Assembly: GCA_013420905.1 (NCBI GenBank)
Contig: JAAXNY010000008.1
Location: forward strand, 2,418,001 to 2,482,000
Origin: Collybia mongolica
Lineage: Eukaryota; Basidiomycota; Agaricomycetes; Agaricales; Clitocybaceae
Direction of reading: 5' to 3'
Length of the DNA stretch: 64,000 bases
A model generated the notes under the pieces. It saw only the letters and a program-made list of their open reading frames with translations. It had not been told where the DNA came from and did not search any database. Both the position numbers and the translations under genes were made by a program. Position 1 is the first letter of the stretch. Every line of letters starts with the position of its first letter. Below are positions 35,869 to 48,046 of the stretch, piece after piece.

Positions 35869-36822
35869 ATGGGCCGTGCTCTCTTCTCACAAGCCTACGC
35901 AGCACCAGCAGTGCGAACGGAGCCAGAACCCCGCGCGGATCCGTATGAAAAATGGAGCAGGTGGAACGCGTTCGACCCTGATTCGGACGAGTTCTTTGAC
36001 AATGCGGAGAGGGAGGTCTTTTTAGACACGGAGGAGTACATACGTGACCAGGAGCGCCTCTCGTTGTTGGGTGAAGGTACTGGAAGTTTAGGATCGAGCG
36101 AGGGCAGTGCTAGCGACAGTGGTAGTCCAATGGCAGTGGGACCAGACGATCCAGCTGTCTTAATGGCTGACGCGTATGCCGCTGCTTCAGTTGATTGGGA
36201 ACACCGTTTTTTGCTTGCAGGGGCCGGAGAGATTGAGTGGCGGCGTAATGCCAACCGGGAGGAGTCCCAGCGTCACGAGATGATAGGATATCCTCGTATT
36301 ACCTCGCTATTCCACCCACGCACATCTCGCAACGTCGGTGCAGAAAGTGCTGAACAAGTGGTTCGACCTCGCCGTGCCAACCGCCCAAGATCCGTTACAG
36401 TGACCGTCCCGACAATCCACCCCCCTTCGTCCCTTCGTAATTCAACCACTGCTACTGAAATTGACGATGGATTCACAACCCACAGTCTCTCGCCTCCCCG
36501 CCGTAGAACTACCAACATCAATCCAATCAACATTCCTATAGAGCCCTCCGCCCCCAGCTCAGTCCCATCCGAATCTCCTTCTACCCCTCCCGGTACCCTA
36601 TATTCTCAGCAAATTCAGCATGTTTTCACACCATCGCCTCCACCCACGGTCACTCCACGTATCTACAGTTGGAATCATGATGTCCCTGCGAGCCCGACTT
36701 CACCTACTACAGGTCGGAGCATGGGAGGTCCGTTGACTAACCCCAGCGCACGCATGTCTCTTGCACGCATTAATATCGCTCCCATCCGGGTCCGCGCCCA
36801 GGCGCTGTCGTCTGAAGCGTAA
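35869..36822 (+). CDS. Uncharacterised, mostly disordered protein
   Basis: An uninterrupted 317-residue frame from ATG 35869, in good context and preceded by CT-rich sequence. The N-terminus has an ordered-looking acidic segment (WSRWNAFDPDSDEFFDNAER) and a helix (LMADAYAAASVDWEHRFLLA). The rest is Ser/Pro/Arg/Thr-rich with many SP and TP sites. Codon bias and the absence of introns argue for a real gene, but no domain is recognised and no function is proposed. Confidence 0.7.
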   Translation: MGRALFSQAYAAPAVRTEPEPRADPYEKWSRWNAFDPDSDEFFDNAEREVFLDTEEYIRDQERLSLLGEGTGSLGSSEGSASDSGSPMAVGPDDPAVLMADAYAAASVDWEHRFLLAGAGEIEWRRNANREESQRHEMIGYPRITSLFHPRTSRNVGAESAEQVVRPRRANRPRSVTVTVPTIHPPSSLRNSTTATEIDDGFTTHSLSPPRRRTTNINPINIPIEPSAPSSVPSESPSTPPGTLYSQQIQHVFTPSPPPTVTPRIYSWNHDVPASPTSPTTGRSMGGPLTNPSARMSLARINIAPIRVRAQALSSEA

Positions 36823-37212
36823 CCACCAACCAAAATCATTCTATCCTTGGACATATATATTGTTAAAACACGATATGCTCTACTTTGTTCCTTTGGATCG
36901 ATTTCTCCCAGTTCCTTCGATGGGTTTTGATGTTGTCGACTGCTTTGTCTCATCATTTATCGCCGCACTGTCACATCGGTCCCACACTCACATTCGTTAC
37001 TATATTTTATACTTACTCTCCCACTTGTGTGGTACTATGATCTCGCCGCCATCCACCGTAGACTCTCCTGTATCGACTGGTATCAGATATTGTTGAGTAG
37101 ACTGTAGTATTAGAACTGATCTAGACTGGACTTCGTTATCTTCAATCTGACGCATACAGTGTCTCCGTAATTGCCGTCGATGGCGCAAAGAAGATACACA
37201 GTAAGATAATGA
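36823..37212. other. Intergenic region between convergent genes
   Basis: About 390 bp of 3' flanking sequence shared by the disordered-protein gene and the Rpp40-like gene. Nothing else seen. Confidence 0.5.
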
Positions 37213-38737
37213 TCAGCCCCATCGAGCATCCCACTGACCCAAACTCTCAACAATGGACCAACTGATTGACTGGGAGCCCGATGATCCCGGAACAACAAGT
37301 AAGCACCAGGTGTCTTCTCCGTCCGCTCTTGATACTCTCATGTGGGTTTCCAATGACGCTGCCATCACGGAGTGTGTGGAAGGGGATATGAAGGATACGG
37401 GTGATGAAGAGAGGGCGTGTGACGTTATCGAAACGAATGGGCTATTTGTAGCTGGACCCCTGGGCAGTGTCGCAACGTGCATTCTGCACAGAAAAACATC
37501 AGCTGAGACCGACACGGATGAATTCTGCGATATACAATGCTGTGTCGATGATTGACTGGATGAAGTCGGGTCCAAGAAACCCCGTCCAACGAAGATGAGT
37601 TACACTGCCTACGTACGACGGACTTGGGCAGTCGTAAACTGAAACGTATGGTTCCACGCGATCATTTGCGGAGAGCCTAAGATAACATAAAAATAGAAAG
37701 CCAAGTCATCAGCCATGCAAAAGAAAAAAAAGATCATTGAAGGGATGATGCCCAAGGGACCCAATCACCTTTGCGATCCGAGAGCAGCCATCCCGACCCA
37801 TTCGAACAGAGCTCCCATCTCAGAATTCCAATCCTCTTCATCATCGCTCGTAGATGAGGCCGAGGTCAACGGATGAGAAGAGAGCGATGGACTTTGGGGT
37901 ATTAGAACGTCCACCAATCTGGTCACTTGGCATTTCACGTCTTCAGAACGGGAATCGACCAAGTCTGGTATAAGCGCCGTATCTGGAGGGAAGATATCCT
38001 ATTAGGAAGTCATTGCGAATCATGAAATAGATGTGGTACCTTTCGCACAGTAAAACACATCCCAAGGACCAAGTCCAGTTTCGTTCCTTCTCTTGTCCCA
38101 TATCTCGAGGGCGGCATTTCGCCGGGCTTTATTAGCAACTGATTCGGCGTTCTTTTTCAGTGAGAGAGAAATCACTACATGGTGGTTTAGTACCGAGAAA
38201 AATATAAGCTGTAGCACCACTGAAAGCTCGTACCGTGCTGATCGGTATGAGTTTTGAAAGGTAGTTTTTTCCCGACGAGACCCAGCCTCTCATATGTATC
38301 TTTTGATACTGATAGAGTCAATAGCCCACGATGGTCAATGCACCAAACGTCGTCATTCTGTTCCTTGCTCAGCATTGCGAAACCGCTGCAAGCCATTATT
38401 AATAGCCATCGCTTTGTTGGTGCGGCTAATTCACCTTTCTGGATTAGAAAGGATATCCGTAAAATGACCCGTATCGTTGACAATGTCTGATATTTTTGCT
38501 TTTCCTCGGCTGTAACGCGTCCCTAGGACTGAGAGCGCAGACTCTAAGACATTGGAGGATGGACAGATCACGTCAACCTATCGCGAAACGCGTTAGAGCA
38601 TACCTCAAACATGGGTAGTACATTACCTGCTGGGTAAACGGGTGTGATCTACCGAGGTGGGCAAGTTTTGTCGAGCTGGAAGGCAGAACACCAGTTGTGA
38701 TTTTCAAACGGCGACGTTCAAGTGGCGGAATGTTCAT
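37213..38737 (-). CDS. RNase P/MRP subunit, Rpp40 family
   Basis: Seven exons (38627-38737, 38435-38577, 38234-38385, 38059-38174, 37769-37998, 37536-37676, 37213-37483) total 1,164 nt, 387 residues; human RPP40 is 363. Anchor segments align in order with RPP40: GLLTLSVSKDTYERLGLVGK, VVISLSLKKNAES, ALFEWVGMAALGSQR, and near the end NSPFVSITSHALSSSPVSF followed by EDTWCLLVV. Rpp40 is a protein subunit of the RNPs that process tRNA 5' ends and pre-rRNA in the nucleus and nucleolus. The exon 4 donor (GTGTTT at 38058) was chosen because the stronger-looking GTACCA just downstream breaks frame; that junction is the least certain. A plus-strand open frame over 37253-37555 is a shadow of the last exon. 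Confidence 0.82.
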
Positions 38738-38969
38738 GGTTGAGAACAAGTTGCGGCGGTTCCGAAAAGCATAAGTATGCAGCAGGAATCTCTGAGTTTT
38801 ATCAAGTTCCCAAGTGTACAATCCAGGTGAGCAAAAGGTAAATTACAAGTCAATAACAGGTTCAATACTAATCTAACACTCTACAAGATGCAAACGATAT
38901 CCATGCTTAGATTTGTAAGTCACGCCGCAGCGGGGAGTATGATATGAGGTGGTATAATGAAGCTCGCGC

Positions 38970-40624
38970 TTATGCCAATGGGGCTCTGAGGTATTTTCTC
39001 CTGTATTTTGAGTCAACGTTCTCCAAGTAGTATGCACCAGGCCAGATGTTGTCCACAGAACCCTCTGGGGTATAGTTCACTGCATTGTGGTTCTTCTCGC
39101 GGAGCTAGACATAAATAGATTAGAGGGTTTTCGGTTACGTCAGAAAAAAGACAATAACGTACAGCGAGAGCATCTACGAATTCTTGACAAGGCACAACCT
39201 TCATGCTTGCAAGTCGATTAAGAAGATCCATCTTCTCCTGGATCTCAGTTGTGTCACCCTTCACACGGAGGGTAAAGTAACTGGCAGCACATCCACTCCC
39301 AAAGGCAAAGAGGCCAACGCGCTTGCCGAGGAGGGTGGCAGGCTCCACAGACGACAGCAACGAAGCAAGACATCCATAAAGTGAGGCAGTGTACATATTG
39401 CCTAGTCGACGGGAACATGCCATGGAAGGATCAACCTTCTCAGCGAAGGCTGCTTTGCTGGCCGTAATGAAAGTCTTCTCAACGTTCTTGTCCGACAATG
39501 AAGCAGCATGTGTTTGAGATAGGAAAGCTTCAGGATTGGGAATGTTGGCATATTGAGGTGCTGTGGGTGAAGCGAGGAAGTCATTGTACATGACGCGAGC
39601 CAAGCCCTTTACAGCCTGCTTGCCGTAGGGGCTGTGGAAGATAGAGTAATCCACATCTGCCAACGAGAAAACGTCAGAAGACTTCTCCCCATTCACGTGA
39701 CCGTTTCCATTTAGTTGGGAACGTTTCGAAGCCTTCGTGGTTTTTTCCCGGAAACGAGAATAAGCAGCGTCAAGGGCGGCGATGTAGGTAACGACTGAAA
39801 CAGGCCCGTCAACTTCGGGATATTCAGAGGAAAGATTTGGCTTGTAGAAATCGTAGGTGTTCGCCATGTAGTTTCCGTGGATGGCTATGATATCGATAAA
39901 ATGTTAAGAAAAACCGATCATGGTGGAGTTGATGGGAACTTACGTTCAAAGACGACAGGGGCGTTAGGACCAATTAAAATGGCACATGCACCAGCACCAC
40001 CTGCGGGGCGGGCAGCACCCTCGGCATAGATAGCAATGTCGCCCGCTACGACAATGGCATTCCTGCCATCCCAAGAACTCGACTCTATCCAGTTGACAGC
40101 GTTGAAGAGTGCTGCAGTGGAGCCATAGCACGCGTTTTTGGAATCGATTCCCTCAATGTCGAAGTTACCCGACTCAGCGAAGAGGTCCATGAGAGTTGTC
40201 TTGACAGACTTGGATTTGTCGATGATAGTCTCAGTGCCGACATCAATCCGCCCAATGGATTTCGGGTCGATGTTAAATTTTTCGAGAAGGCCAGCAACGG
40301 CTATAAAGCCTCATTAGTCAATACTAATGGTACTTCTGAAGGCAACACACCATTCAGCGCAAACGAGTTGATGTCTTCACGGTCATCGGGCCAGGCCATG
40401 TACTCTTGACCAAGGCCAATAGTGTATTTGCCCTTGGATACACCGTCAAAGACCTCCAGGTCAGCCTCAGAAATGCACTGAGATCGTATGTGAGTAAGGG
40501 CACAAGCAAGCTAATTAGTGATACACACTCTGCGGGGGAAGTAGGTCTCCATTGCAAGGAGACCAACGTCCTTAGGACGGGGGACCTCAACGTCGACAGA
40601 AGAAGCGTTCATGGAGATAGTCAT
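38970..40624 (-). CDS. ERG13: Hydroxymethylglutaryl-CoA synthase
   Basis: Five exons (40529-40624, 40351-40477, 39944-40300, 39163-39884, 38970-39104) total 1,437 nt, 478 residues, normal for the family. The catalytic region [18 protein letters not shown] carries the nucleophilic Cys near residue 132; the N-terminus has [14 protein letters not shown], and later come [36 protein letters not shown] and [17 protein letters not shown], all family hallmarks. The enzyme condenses acetyl-CoA with acetoacetyl-CoA to HMG-CoA, the step before HMG-CoA reductase in the mevalonate route to sterols, dolichol and other isoprenoids. The sequence lacks a clear targeting peptide, consistent with the cytosolic form. 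Confidence 0.97.
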
Positions 40625-42348
40625 GGCGAACAGACCTGTATTTTTAGGAGAGGATAAGGGAGGGGGACAAGAGGATAAGCGATTGACGTTAATTGTATGA
40701 AGGGTTATATATGAATTGGCGTGAGGGGTGAGGAAAAATAAATCAGGATTGATGCCAAAAAAATTGTGGTACGATTTGACACCACATACCGATCATTCCA
40801 CTTCCATATTTCTACCCGAAACTACCATCATCTAACCTTAAGATAACTTCCGAAAACCCTGGCGTTTCCTCCTGGAGTTTCGCCTTCCAGGAGATTACAG
40901 CGTTGCGTTTATTTTCGACGCGACAACAACCGGGGATATCAGACAACCACGTGTTTCGTTTCACCATCCTCTCTTGTCCATCGCACAACACTTGCTATAG
41001 AATTTCACACAATTTGACATTACCGATACTGTAACTGATCTTCTGGCCTTGTTACTAACAAGAGTATGTCAAGCTCAGATGTATATCTGACCCGGCCAAG
41101 ATTATTTCTTCCAATCCAGGCGCAAGGCCCTGATTTTAATCACTGCTACAAACACAATTTGACTTATTCACAGGCAAATCTCGCTAGGAAACAGATCCAA
41201 TCCCTTACCCGTCGCCGTATGCATCACCTCGAGGAGACAACGATTTCTATTAGATGTGCCGGGGACGGCAGGAGATCGAGCGATCATTCGAAAATGTACG
41301 TTTTTGGCCCTTACGATCTTTATCATATAAGGGCCTTCCCCGCTATCTTATCTATTCTCATAGCATACCCTGAAACGACCGAGATACAAGGGTAATTGTA
41401 CAAACCTGATAGGCAAGCCCGACTGGCGGCGGACGAGGCCCCATGAGGATCGGCGCAAAGCTTTTATAAACGCCGGTCATAATGGCTCTGCACGGAGGCG
41501 AGCCGACCCCGAAGTGTCGTTTTAAGTCTACGAATATTTTGTGCCTTCCATGATTAGAATCATGATGTGCCATAATATGACAACAATATACCGTCTTCCA
41601 ACATCTCATCAGGGGGGGAGGGTCTCCACCCCACCCCAACCCTACTCATGATCACCTTATATTTAACACCGTTCAAAACTTGTCGGCTCATCGCTGACAA
41701 TGATATTATTGCCGTACGATTTCCTCCAATAACTAATGACAAGAATCTATCTGAGGCTGATCCGGAGTACTTGTGCGGACAAGTAAGTGTAAGTCTTGGC
41801 AGAGCCACCTCGGATTGAACCCACCCACCTGGAAGGATCCATATCGTGACCACGTCAATGCAGCTAGCCTCCGATTTCGTGCGCACCAATAGCAAATTAC
41901 CCCCCGAGCTAATTCAGATATTTAACCGCACAACGCTAATAACAGCCCGCAGCGCAGTACTTTGAGATGTGAGAGGAACAGAAGCCCCGCGTTCGCAGCC
42001 CGCACACTAAATGCCGGGGCTTCTGGTTAACGAGTCCCAAATCAATGGTGCTAGATGCTCACAATAGATGCTTGGTGCCTTTGCCAAAGTTATGAATATC
42101 TGTGGAACTTCAAGCTTTACCAACAAGCCGGGTAGGTCTAGTTCAACACAGTTACCCCCAAAACATATAAACTCTCGAAAAAAGTGGTGGAAGGCCTTGC
42201 TTACGCCGCCGACAAGTATGTTACCTCAGGCTGACACTCACCGGATCATCGCGGGGCTTACGCGAGCCATGCTTAAAGTGTTGTTAAGTGTGATCAATTC
42301 AAGGTGAGACGGGACGTTGGCCGCAGAAAGCCCGGTACGCTATATATT
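40625..42348. other. Long upstream region without a recognisable gene
   Basis: About 1.7 kb upstream of HMG-CoA synthase. Open frames at 41066-41395 (plus) and 41560-41895 (minus) show no domain and no clear intron pattern. Regulatory sites for sterol control might be here, but none was identified with confidence. Confidence 0.4.
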
Positions 42349-44959
42349 TCACAATGTGTATCTGTATCCACTCCACTCGTCCCCCTTTTCTCTCTTCGCG
42401 TCCTCAATGGTATCAAATCTTCCGTTCTTCTCGTTCTTTCCCTCGCTATTCCCGCCAATGATTTCGTCTCTTTCCCCTCGCTCGCGGCGCGCGTTTTCGG
42501 CCCTGATCAGATACAGATAGAGCAGCGACGAGGTTATACCAAGGCCAATATACATGAGGACAAGCCCTGTCAAAATTTAGTCTTTTCTAATTAAGGTGGA
42601 ATACGTCACAGATCGTACCATGTCCTTTTTTAACATGTTAGTCAAAAATGTCTATAAGTAACGAACTACCACATACCTAAGGGGTACCACGGCTGATCGC
42701 GAGCGCGATACTGGAGTACCAGTTTCAGGACTAATTGATCTTAGAGTGGTCAGTACTTACTATATTTGAGCTCACAGCCCCATTGATATTTCCACTGGAG
42801 CTAGTCAGCAATCCGATATAAGATGGGACGGTTGTACACCTACAAGCTGATGAACATAGCAATTGACACACTTCGCTTATATGATCCCTCGACATTGTTC
42901 GAGACCCATGCACTAGAGAATGACAAACGTCAGAAAAAAGCCGGTAGAAGAATGCCGTTCATACATGGTGTTTGCTAGAAGAACGGGAGCGTTAAATTTC
43001 TTTTCTATAATTTATAAAGGGTTGTCTCACGTATGACAGGGTAAATACCGCTGGTTCCCAAAATTCAGCTTTACGCCTATCGCATTCTTACGAAATACGT
43101 ACCATGTTGCGAGATAAACTGCAAAGTAGGATAACGCTGCATTCCTTGATGCAATTAGAATAATGTAACCGGCCGCTCCTACGAGGGCTCATCAGATACC
43201 TTGACAGTTGAAAAAACCAAATGCAGACGAACCTAAGCACAGGAATCCACTGTGGATGGTTTCTACTGCGTCAATTACTGTGATGTTTCTAAAAAGAACA
43301 TACTCACATATTGAAGTACCCTCGACGACCAAACCGGTCCGCTAAATATCCCACTAAACAGGTGATAATACAAGCGAACACATAAACCGGGACGCTCAAA
43401 AGATTCGCAGGCGTTGCCTTAAATCCTGGATAGTTATTCCAATTAGCATCGCGCCAAGATTAGAGTTTTTGTCCAACAGACCAAGCTGAAATAACGAACC
43501 ATTCAGCAAAAAATTGTGACATCGAGAATCATACATACTTGGTGGATAATGCTTGGTAAAAATAAAGCGAAGGCATACAGTGGGGCATCACACCCCATAT
43601 AAATGATCACTAGCAGGTCAAAGTAGTGAGAATTTTTCAGAGTGGAAGCAGTTTACACATACTGGCAATCCAGGTCTTCCAGTCAAGCAAACTCTTCCAT
43701 ATATACTTCATCCTCAGTTTCTCACCAGCGGCACTGAATTGATCATCATTCTGAAGGCGCCTGACGATGACTGTTCTCTCCGCCTCGGAAAGGAATCTTG
43801 CTGTATCCGGGAAGTCCTGAATGATCCAGAAAGAAGCGACCCCCGCAATGACAGTGGCGAGACCCTCGAGAACTGAATTTAGCACAATGAGCAAAAACAT
43901 ATCTTAGAAGTGTAGGGAACACACTAAAAATCCATGCCCAGGCTGGTTTCCCGCCTATTCCTTCCATGTTTGAGATGGCAGCCTTCCTTCCAATTGTAAG
44001 ATATGTTGCAACTACAGTATCTTGGACCTACCGCTAGAAGGCCACCAAAAGCCCCGGAGACTGTTGCCGCCGAGAAAAAAATCGCGGCACGAATGCCGAA
44101 TTCGGATCGTTTATACCAACTATGACGACATTGTTAAGAACGATTTCATGTGCCGTTAATGGAAAGCAACATACCACGATAGATAATAATTGACACCAGG
44201 GAACAACCCTGCCTCAAACATTCCCAACATCCACCTCATACCTGCCGCTACTCAGGACGTGCACATATAATCTGTATTATAAAAAAACCCACCCATAAGG
44301 CCTCCAAAGTTATGCACAAGTCCTTGGACAGTCTGCACAGCTTGTCATTTATATGAATGCATTTGGCATTAAAAGGGTATACGCACCATCATGACACCCC
44401 AGAGTAACATAAGTGCAGACAACCATATTGATGGTCTTAGTCGTTTGAGAAACACATTTGAGGGGACTTCAAATACTGCGTAGCTGAAGAAGAACACCTA
44501 TATTAATTTTGTTCAGTTTTCAGTTTTTATAAATAGATTGAAAGGAACTTCACCGTAAGGGTTAGGAGATATTGGTTGTCTGTCATATGAAGATCTTCCT
44601 CCAAGTTATAGAGCTGTTGGAAGTCTTGGATTTAAAGCATCTTTCCGGAAGATACTGACGAACCTTTGCACTATTTTACGTTTAATTTCAGGTCAATGAG
44701 GGACCGCGATAGGCATTGGTGTAAAAACGCACTTTCCGATACTGGTACGGTCAAGGAAGCTGAGTAGGTATAAGAACGATAACCACGGGATCAGGGCAAT
44801 ATCGATCCTTCGCATCAACTTCTTTTCGTTCACCCCACTGATGTCAACATGAGCATTATAGAGGGGAATTTGCTTGTGCTCATCAGCAATGGAAGAGGTC
44901 TCTTTGTCGTCAGAGACGCGATCGGAGGTCGTACTTGACGGTGGTACGGCTGTGCTCAT
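42349..44959 (-). CDS. MFS permease, Dal5/allantoate-type anion:cation symporter
   Basis: Start ATG 44959; stop near 42349. Many short exons interrupted by introns of about 50 bp; I did not resolve every boundary. Clear family segments in order: IDIALIPWLSFLYLLSFLDR with the Dal5-type DRTSIG at the start of TM1, LYNLEEDLHMTDNQYLLTL, a long TM region near 43640-43900 (VLEGLATVIAGVASFWIIQDFPDTA, here split: ATVIAGVASFWI and FPDTARFLSEAE), GYIILIASRNAALSYFAVYL, GLLTSSSGNINGAVSSNIYR, RDQPWYPL, and the end LGITSSLLYLYLIRAENARR. The family imports allantoate, nicotinate, pantothenate and related organic anions with protons; the substrate here is not predictable. Confidence 0.85.
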
Positions 44960-46195
44960 GACTGCACGGAAGAGGCAGGAAAAGAAGCGTCCAACGATCT
45001 GGGGCAATCCTCTGATGCGTGGTCATCGTTAGAAGACTCTTTATGGCTACCGGTCAAGCCGCAGGCATGTCATCTGGGTGGGCCCCATCATGCCGGAATG
45101 TATGGTACCTGAGAGGAATGTGGCATATTCCCGCGATATTCTCCAAGTTCCAGTGACGCTGCCCAGAATGAGATACGCTTTGACACGGTACTGGAGCATT
45201 CTGCGAATTACGGGTTTAGTCTCCTCGCAAAGTACTATATGGAGATAGCTGCTACCCACGATCCATGGGTTCCCTCTTCCTGGCTTTATCGTTTTCAAGC
45301 TGGATAATTTGGAATATCGGGAACCCACGACACACAACTGACTCTACACCCGTCGCGTCCCGAGGATGATTATTCGCTTTTGAAAGCCAATGAGGCGGCT
45401 TGGTATGAACGAGTGCGAAATGGTTGCGCTATTTTTATCCAATCCTAAGGTGATATGGCTTATCGCATGATGGTGACTAAATAAGGAGTGGCTGGAGAAA
45501 CTAAGCGCCTGGATTTGCTGCCATGTATGTCATGTACAAGTGGTGACGTCTGTCTAAGCAAGTACTCATATTCGAGGAGTTATTTGAGCATATTCGCTAG
45601 TTTGGAAGGTTAGTATGATCCTTTCAAGCCTGGCGATGGCACGAGTGTGGCTAGCGTCATAGTAGTCGAAAGATAATTGGTGTTATTCTATATGCCGAAG
45701 GCGGTGTCCACAGCTGACGCCAGCTTATATAGTGGGAAGAGGTTTAGGCGTTTTTAGCAGTGCTCTCAACGAGATGGGGTTATCGTGTAATTTGGGGAAC
45801 TAATGGGGGACCCCTCGCAGGCTGGCGGTCCGATGGCCGAGGAGGATTTCGCCTTGACTATTGTGAGTTCCCACCTGTCTGGATCAATGACTGGAGAGAA
45901 ATCCCGGCCATAAAATTCGAATATGGCCTGTCCACATACTTCTTATTCGGGCAGAGATGCAGTCCTGCAATTTGGGCGTTACGGGATGTAGTGATAGGAG
46001 ATCTGTCGCCGAGATGATTATAAAGCTATGCTTTATAGGAATGGGGGTGTGATATTGCGAAGCTTCGTGCGCGGATGAAAAGAGCGCACGAAGTTTAACT
46101 GACTACATCCCCTTGCTCGTCACGAGGGAGGTACTCGAGGACACCCGGCCCTACAAGCTTCCTCATCAACCACCAAAGTCACGATAAACAAGGCG
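44960..46195. other. Region without a recognisable gene
   Basis: About 1.2 kb upstream of the permease gene. Frames at 45047-45337 (minus) and 45760-46017 (plus) lack domains. It includes a near-perfect stem-loop at 46052-46083. Confidence 0.4.
46052..46083. repeat. Short inverted repeat (stem-loop)
   Basis: CTTCGTGCGC and its exact complement GCGCACGAAG are separated by about 12 nt. It lies in a gene-poor stretch between the permease promoter and a broken BTB gene. It could be a terminator-like hairpin or the trace of a palindromic element. Confidence 0.5.
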
Positions 46196-46560
46196 ATGGA
46201 AATATGCAGTATCACCTCTGCTCCCTTCAACGATATGGAGATTGGTGTTATTCTCCAATCTAGTGGCGATGTCGAATTTCACGTTTTTGAAACATGCCTA
46301 TCTTACGCCTCGATCTTCAAGCAAATGTCCACCCCGCAGCATTGGCAAGGTGAGTAAAAAATGAAAGACGGCCGCCCAATCCTACAATTCAATGCAGACA
46401 GCGAAACGGTCAATATTCTTTTCCTCGATGGAAAAATGAAGGGCTAGCAAACCTGGAAGCTCTCATTTCAATCCTCCAAGTACCAATCAGATACGATATA
46501 GCTGGGAGTGAAAAGCGGATCCTGACCGCGCTCGTAATTTCGCGACCCGTCTTTATCTAA
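46196..46560 (+). pseudogene. BTB/POZ-domain gene remnant
   Basis: ATG 46196 opens a BTB-like first exon (APFNDMEIGVILQSSGDVEF, then HVFETCLSYASIFKQM) ending at a good donor (46350) and continuing after 46398 with DSETVNIL. The frame then shifts by one base before the expected downstream helix (LANLEALISILQ, then RYDIAGSEKR), and the rest of the usual protein of about 300 residues is missing or scrambled. Fungal BTB proteins of this kind are numerous and rapidly gained and lost; this copy looks dead. Confidence 0.5.
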
Positions 46561-48046
46561 ATTTTCACTGGACTTGTGGCGGAGACGCGGGTGGCCGCAA
46601 AAGAAATACCGCGCCGGACAACTTTGAGTAGGAAGTACACTCCCAAGCTCGAGGTCATTTCTGCGGAAGCAGATAATAGATTGCAGGAACATCATGTGAA
46701 ATGCAGAGTTAGCAAGTAGCGTTGCGAAAAGTTTGGAGTGGATGACGGTGGAAAACTGATATCTGTTTTCAGTGCATGGAGTGCAGAGGAAATCTGGGAA
46801 GCGTAAAGAAGTTCGGGCGGCCGACGGAAGTAGATCACATCGAAGTGGTGGTTGGATTACATGAATTAGGCTGCCGCCGGCTTGCGGCTATACCATACGT
46901 TGCATCTGTTTTAAGCCCAAATCCAACCGGCGAAACGCTAGGGAGGGCGAGCTTGTGTTTGTGTGGCAGATGGCGGGCATTTAGAGAAATACGACTATTT
47001 TAGAAGAAGTTCGCGATGGAGGTTTGGGCGAGTGACGACTAGGGTAGGTGCCTTGCATGAGCTGGGTTGTGCCATTTCACATGTCCATGTGCGTCAGGTC
47101 GAGCTGGAATTATTTTTGCTTTGGAGCCGAGCGTCAAGGCCCATGTCAAACCACAGAAAGGATGGTTATTTTGGAGTGATGACAGTAGTTGCTCGCCATA
47201 CCCCTTCCAAACAGTAACCAATTTCGCGTTCAGAGTGAAATCCATAGTTTGATCGAAGCTCAACTAGCTATGTATCTTCCGAGTCCGAGAATATGCGCGC
47301 TGAAACGGTTTAGGCTACACCGTCCAGATACAGATGGGTCGTCGGAACAAGCGAGCTGGCGCAGGGAGACGTTGGATGGGGCGTTATTGAAATTACACTT
47401 GTCGGTAGCGCTGAGTCCCGTCTACATGTTCTTGAGCTCCTTGACCTGTCCCGCCCAGGTCCCTCGAGTTCGTAGGGGATTCAGCCTTTGAGGCTATATA
47501 GGCATTAGACGAATTGAGATAGAAAGTGGTCCCTAAAACCTTTTTTCTGGTCAGATTCCAATTGGCGAAGACAGTGTCATAAAAGGCATACTTTGATGTT
47601 CCCATCGCAGCGTTGCTGCCCCCTCCCCCGGATCCAAACAGAAATCTGGAGGTGTTTGTCTTTAGATGGGCGTCGAGCTGTTTGTCGTGCTGGGATGGTA
47701 CGCAAAGTTTTTCCACATATTGTCCCCCGACGGTCAATATGTAATCATGGCAGATTCGGGAGTGCCACTGGGGATGTACACTAACATTACTGTCAACCAG
47801 AAGGGGTACATTGTTTGAAGGTGCAATCAATACGAACAATGTTGCGAAATGCCATGCCAAGCCAAACTCGATCACCGTCCACGACCACTCCCAGCATCTC
47901 CTGAAATTATGTCCTGAATCTAACGAAACTAGGTCTGCATCGTGTCGTGGACGGCGTCGTCCCTGATCACACAGGCAGGATGGGTCCTACAAAAACCAAT
48001 CCCCCCACTCCCTCCAAGGCTCCCCCAGACCCAGCCCCTGGCCCCA
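46561..48046. other. Region without a supported gene
   Basis: About 1.5 kb. Plus-strand frames around 46776-47250 may include the decayed tail of the BTB gene. A 160-codon minus-strand frame (47393-47875) has no ATG start and no domain. Confidence 0.35.

Noticed and set aside
37253..37555. 100-codon plus-strand open frame starting with ATG
   Set aside because: It lies antisense to the last Rpp40-like exon, whose protein (VSITSHALSSSPVSF, EDTWCLLVV) aligns with the RPP40 C-terminus.
47393..47875. 160-codon minus-strand frame with a hydrophobic beginning
   Set aside because: It opens with a non-ATG codon, has no domain, and no splice pattern links it to anything.
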